Source: Equivita sp045641605 | GTDB taxonomy: Bacteria > Actinomycetota > Coriobacteriia > Coriobacteriales > Eggerthellaceae | Length of the DNA: 24,653 nucleotides | Direction: 5' to 3' | Assembly: GCA_045641605.1 (NCBI GenBank) | Contig: JAZUHG010000025.1 | Coordinates: forward strand, 1 to 24,653 | In this document: in pieces, positions 20,671 through 24,653 of the stretch | How positions within the stretch are numbered: the first letter of the stretch is position 1 | How the letters are laid out: every line of letters begins with the position of its first letter | Program-made: the position numbers and the translations under genes | The notes under the pieces: generated by a model | The model's database searches: none | What the model saw: only the letters and a program-made list of their open reading frames with translations | Told to the model about the DNA's origin: nothing

Positions 20671-21597
20671 TTAATCAACACTCCCTTCATCGGTGTCGTA
20701 TATTTTTAAACATTCGTCATCCACAACATATTTTGCAGCATGTTTAAGTACCTTTGCTTCGAAAGGTGTATCTACATTAATTGATTTTCCGTCAATTTGA
20801 ATCTCCATTTGAGGTTCTGCTTCAATTTTTACGTAACTCGAATGATGTATCTCGATGGCTTTACTTCGATCAGGGAACTCAACTGCCCTGTCTAACGCAG
20901 CTGCTGTAAGTGCAGGAACGTACCGAAGAGCCGTCTTGCCCTTTAGTATAACAACCTCAAATTTTCCGTCCCTCGGTCTGTTGTTGTGAGTAATGGACAG
21001 GTCCAAACCAATCTTAGAGAAGTTAAGCAAAAGTACGCCTATGCCTTCGGTTTGGATCGTACGGTCCTTAAGTTGAATGTTAAAACGGTAGAGTTGTGGT
21101 TTGTTGTATTTGATTGCTGCTCCAATGTATGCAAAAGCTCCAAGAGCTTTTCTAGTATGCATCGCCTCTTCGCTAATTTTTGTACTAAAACCAGCTCCTG
21201 CGTTACAACCAAAGCCTCATCTTTGACCACCAACAGTTAGTTCACCAACATCAAAATTTAATGTTTTACATTCACGAGCCATTTTTGCAAGAGCATGAGG
21301 TTCGTTTGGTAAAAATAAATTTTGAGCAATTAAATTTGCGGTTCCAGACGGATAGGGCAAAATTGGTATTTGAGTGTCTGCCAAAAAGAAACTAATTTTT
21401 GAAATTGTATCATCGTCTCCTGCGGCTACGACCATATCAAAATCTTTGGCATCTTGGAGATGTCTTATCATGTCTGTTGTGTGAATAACATTTCGAACGA
21501 CAATTTCGTCGTTTTCGCGAGCAAAAGCCCTAATGAAATCATAAACTGAACCTTCGCCGTATCCTGAAGCAATGTTGTTGATTATTAGCAACTTCAT
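20671..21597 (-). CDS. Diacylglycerol/sphingosine kinase-family protein
   Basis: The CDS is 308 aa with one UGA (21219-21217, in GGQRWGFGCNAGAG), the typical length for bacterial DgkB/YegS-like lipid kinases. The N-terminal nucleotide-binding region has MKLLIINNIASGYG and an AAGDDDT motif where the family usually has GGDGT, followed by LPYPSGTAN, a good match to the family's GTaNd block. GCNAGAGF marks the start of the C-terminal beta-sandwich. The expected reaction is ATP-dependent phosphorylation of a lipid on the cytosolic membrane face. The changed GDG motif leaves activity uncertain. The start has no clear ribosome binding site; a TATTAT box lies 7 nt before the ATG, so the mRNA may be leaderless. 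Confidence 0.8.
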
Positions 21598-21618
21598 GCT
21601 GGCTATAATACAGCATTA

Positions 21619-21628
21619 TGCTATTATA
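21619..21628. promoter_or_regulatory. Overlapping bidirectional -10 region between the lipid-kinase-family gene and RNase D
   Basis: On the + strand TGCTATTAT (21619-21627) is an extended -10 box for RNase D. On the minus strand the same bases give TATAAT (21628-21623) for the lipid-kinase-family gene. A further TATAAT (+, 21604-21609) and its reverse TATTAT (-, 21610-21605) lie nearby. The whole divergent gap is 61 nt. Confidence 0.4.
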
Positions 21629-21658
21629 CGCAAGCAGATCGAAAGGCTAATAATTTTC

Positions 21659-22834
21659 ATGCTAATTACTAAACAGCAAGATTTCGAAGATTTTCTAAAC
21701 GATGCGAATAACACTAAGGTTGTTGCCATTGATACCGAATTTCTTCGTGATAAAACGTATTGGCCAAAACTTTGCTTGCTTCAAATGGCCATCGACGAAA
21801 AATTTGTTTTAGTGGACCCTTTCAAAGTCGATATTAAGTCCTTAAAGAAACTTCTTCAAAATAAAAATGTTGTAAAACTTTTTCATTCACCAAGACAAGA
21901 TATTGAAATCTTACTCAACGAAGTAGGCGTAATGCCTGATCCTATATTTGACACTCAAATTGCTGCAGGATTTTTGGGGCATAGTTCTCAAATAGGTTAT
22001 GGAAATTTGGTTTCGGCTGTATTAGGTACGAAGCTGAAGAAAGGTGATACTTATACAGATTGGAGTCTTCGGCCTTTATCAAACAGCCAGCTAGATTATG
22101 CAAAAGATGATGTTGTTTATTTAATTGAGCTTTACCATAAAATGTTAAAAGAGCTAAAAGAACTAAATAGACTTGATTGGGTTCTTGAAGATATCAATGA
22201 AAAATACTCTGATAAAAAAGTTTATGAGATATTACCAGAAGAGAGATATTTACATTTGAAAAGAGCTTCCACTTTAACAGGTAGACAACTTGCATGTGCT
22301 AGAGAACTTGCTTCGTGGCGAGAAAAGATGGCAATTAAAAGAAATATTCCGAGAAAATGAGTTCTTTCTGACGAGCAGATTCATGAAATCTGCAAAAAAC
22401 AGCCTAAAAAAATTGATGATCTTTTTAGAATGCGAGGAGCCAAGCCAAAACTTAACACTAATGATGCGAGAGACATTTTAAAAGCTGTTGAAAGAGCTAG
22501 TAAGCTTAAGGATGAGGATTTGTTAAAGCTTAAAACTGGGAATAAAATGAATGTTAAAGCTGATAAATTTGCTGATGACGAAATTGAAGCAGAGACCGAA
22601 CTTATGTGTGCTGTTGTTCGACATAGAGCAAAAGAAAATAATATTTCCCCTCAAACACTTAGCTCAAATTCAGACATCAATAAAATTGCATTTGGAGTCA
22701 ATAGTGGAATTCCGACGCTTTCTGGATGGAGGAAGAAGATTGTTGGGGATGAATTGTTAGATTTAAGAGATGGTAAGATTTCTCTTAGAATTGATAATGG
22801 ACAATTAGTTATAGAGAGGAAGAAGAATGTATAA
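21659..22834 (+). CDS. rnd: Ribonuclease D
   Basis: The CDS is 391 aa with one UGA (22358, in PRKWVLSDEQ). The ATG at 21659 begins MLITKQQDFEDFL, the usual N-terminus; GAAAGG lies about 12 nt upstream, a longish spacing. A DEDDy exonuclease domain fills about 1-190: IDTEF (D25, E27), HSPRQDIEIL (D81), FDTQIAAGF (D98) and YAKDDVVYL (Y147, D151). A HRDC domain follows (about 215-290; REK.A..RNIPRKWVLSDE). The C-terminal 100 residues are helical and less conserved. The role is 3'-5' trimming of tRNA and other structured RNA precursors. It overlaps the PTS gene by 8 nt, so the pair is probably co-transcribed. Confidence 0.92.
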
Positions 22835-24365
22835 AATTTTATCACGACTCGGCCGTTCTTTAATGCTGCCAATTGCTATTTTGCCTGCTGCAGGTTTGTT
22901 ATTGGGTATCGGCAGTTCATTTACAAGTGATGGGGCTGTTGCGATGTTTCCGTTTTTGGAAAACACTATTGTAAGTGGCGCTTTCACCATCATGAAGGTC
23001 GCTGGCAATGCTGTATTTGCCAATATCGCCTTTATATTCGCGATCGGCATTTCAGTAGGTTTTGCTAACGAAGACAAGGGTACTGCTGGTATTGCTGGTG
23101 GTATCGCTTATTTGATTTTTACTGCAACCATCAGCGGCATGATTGACATTGTTTATCTTGATGATGTAGTAATAATTGATACAGGAGTCTTGGGTGCATT
23201 GGTTGTTGGTGGAACAGTTGCATTTTTACATAACCGCTATCATAAGATTCAACTACCAACTGCTCTTGGATTCTTTGGTGGGTCAAGGTTTGTCCCAATT
23301 ATTTCATCTTTAGCTGCCATTATTATTGGACTTATTTTCTTTGTTATTTGGCCTCCAGTTGGTGTAGCTCTTCAGGCTGCTGGTGAGTGGATTGCAAGCA
23401 TTGGACCTATTGGTTCTTTCTTCTATGGATTTTTGATGAGACTTTGTGGAGCTCTTGGCCTTCATCATGTAATTTATCCAATGTTTTGGTATACAGATTT
23501 GGGTGGTACAGAAATGGTTAATGGTGCCATGGTATCTGGTGCTCAAAATATCTACTTTGCACAAATGGCAGATCCCAACTTCACCGGAATGTACACTTAC
23601 GGAACTCGTTTCTTTGCTGGGCGTTTTGCAACTATGATGTTTGGTATTCCTGCATGTGCATTGGCTATGTATCACTCAATTCCAAAAAAGAATAGAGAAG
23701 CTTCAAAAAGTTTGTACATGTCAGGTGCTTTGACTTCGTTTTTGACAGGCATTACAGAGCCAGTTGAGTACTGCTTTTTGTTTGTTGCGCCTTGGCTTTA
23801 TGTAATTCATGCTTTCTTGGATGGTGTTTCTTTCTTTATTGCAGACATTTTATGCATAAGAATTGGTAATGCTTTTTCTGCAGGTTTAATTGATTTTCTG
23901 CTCTTCGGAGTTTTTCAAGGGAACGAAGCTACAAATTGGATTTTGGTAATTCCTGTTGGAATTGCTTGAGCTGCTCTTTATTATGTTGTATTTAGGCTTT
24001 GCTTAAAATTGAAGAAGGTTGCAATTCCTGGCATGTATACAAAGGACGAATTCGAAGAAGGCCTAAAGGATGCAGATCCAAAAACTAGAAAAGCAAATGC
24101 TAGCGTTTCAAAAGAAGATCAACTTCATACAGATGCTGAAAATATTATTGAGGCGCTTGGCAATGCCGAAAATATTGAACAAGTTCAAGCTTGTGCTACT
24201 CGTCTTCGGGTTTCTGTTAAAGACGAAAGCAAAGTTAATGAAGATGCTTTGAAGTCGACAGGAGCTTTGGCAGTTATCAATAAAAAGGGTGGAATACAGG
24301 CTGTTTATGGAGTAAAAGCCGACTTGTTAAGCACTGAGATTAATGGTATTTTAGGAACAAAGTAG
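22827..24365 (+). CDS. PTS glucose-family (glucose/N-acetylglucosamine) transporter, EIICB
   Basis: The CDS is 512 aa. The start overlaps the end of RNase D and follows AGAGGAAGAAG. The EIIC domain (about 1-395) has the family opening LGRSLMLPIAILPAAGLLLGIG, eight to ten hydrophobic segments, and the sugar-site motif GITEPVE (308-314). One UGA (23967) sits in the last membrane segment, in GIAWAALYY. The EIIB domain (about 430-512) carries the phosphorylated Cys, C456, in CATRLR. The protein imports and phosphorylates a hexose at the membrane using phosphate from HPr and EIIA. No EIIA domain is fused or present in the window, so it must be supplied elsewhere. The sugar could be glucose, GlcNAc or a related hexose; sequence alone does not decide. 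xseA starts at the very next base. Confidence 0.9.
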
Positions 24366-24653
24366 ATGCCAGAACAGACAGCACAACCAGATCATTATTC
24401 AGTTAGTGATGCTTTGCTAATTGCAAAAACTGGCCTTGAGTCTATTCGCATAAAGATTGTTGGGGAAGTTTCTGAGCTTAGTGATAAGCGAGGTTATAAG
24501 GCTGTTTATTTTACAATCAAGGATGCTAAAAGCGCTCTTCCTTGCCTAATGTGGAAGAATAAATATGATGCTGCTGGTGTTGAGATTAGTATTGGCTCTA
24601 TGGTTGAAATTTCTGGTAAGTTTAGCCTCTACGCAGCCAAAGGACGCATGAAC
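24366..24653 (+). CDS. xseA: Exodeoxyribonuclease VII large subunit, N-terminal part
   Basis: 96 codons are visible before the window ends. The ATG abuts the TAG of the PTS gene, with TTAGGAAC upstream as ribosome binding site. The sequence is the OB-fold that binds single-stranded DNA in XseA: the family patterns VGEVSELSDKRGYKAVYF, TIKDA, LPCLMWKNK and MVEISGKFSLYAAKGR are all present. With XseB the enzyme degrades single-stranded DNA in mismatch and recombination repair. The wording of these motifs resembles Coriobacteriia homologues as I remember them. The catalytic part lies beyond the window. Confidence 0.9.
   Translation, partial: MPEQTAQPDHYSVSDALLIAKTGLESIRIKIVGEVSELSDKRGYKAVYFTIKDAKSALPCLMWKNKYDAAGVEISIGSMVEISGKFSLYAAKGRMN

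Noticed and set aside
21572..21658. Earlier in-frame starts for RNase D at 21572 or 21596
   Set aside because: They run across the divergent promoter boxes and lack a ribosome binding site; the added residues have no counterpart in the family.

Overview
The window comes from a low-G+C bacterium that reads UGA as tryptophan. In a standard-code reading nearly every gene breaks at in-frame TGA codons. These breaks fall where the protein families carry conserved Trp (for example the TWGG motif of AraD, the LKWW and SPxWR motifs of the FGGY kinase, and LWDTFR in GH92). All twelve CDS whose stop lies in the window end in TAA or TAG, and none needs TGA. I counted about 48 in-frame TGA codons. Coordinates below assume UGA=Trp (translation table 4). 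The gene content looks Gram-positive and actinobacterial, most like Coriobacteriia: a sortase-type VAQTGD tail, a HRDC-containing RNase D, X2/Big_2 surface modules and the character of XseA. That placement is an inference from recalled family resemblance; it is not a database result.

Layout. 1-153 (-) is the start of an unrecognised gene. 342-8732 (+) is one giant cell-wall-anchored protein of about 2796 aa with a signal peptide, Gly-rich beta-helix, lipase-like alpha/beta-hydrolase domain, many beta modules, three Big_2/X2-like pairs and a sortase tail. 8781-10025 (+) is a choloylglycine-hydrolase-family lipoprotein. It converges on 10022-12508 (-), a GH127 beta-L-arabinofuranosidase-type lipoprotein, and the two stop codons interlock. 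A short divergent promoter region separates GH127 from an operon-like + strand run: GH92 mannosidase-type lipoprotein (12623-14914), macro-domain protein (14915-15424), FGGY pentulose kinase (15437-16942) and a DUF2779 two-nuclease protein (16943-18436). The last converges, again with interlocked stops, on araD (18433-19131, -), which lies 19 nt downstream of a tRNA-Gly/tRNA-Cys pair. A tRNA-Val with an odd anticodon loop and a strong nested hairpin follow. Next come a membrane-anchored EEP-family phosphatase/nuclease and a diacylglycerol-kinase-family protein (-). A bidirectional promoter then leads into RNase D, a PTS glucose-family IICB and the start of xseA (+).

How the genes may work together (inference). 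The left half encodes surface-exposed or lipid-anchored proteins for binding host or plant surfaces and trimming their glycans. GH127 would release L-arabinose and GH92 would release mannose. The cytosolic kinase and AraD are steps in converting pentose to D-xylulose-5-phosphate. No arabinose isomerase, sugar ABC transporter or tRNA-Trp(UCA) is visible here. The right half is housekeeping (tRNAs, nucleases, PTS sugar uptake). No gene-free stretch exceeds 300 bases, and I see no CRISPR array, insertion sequence or prophage.
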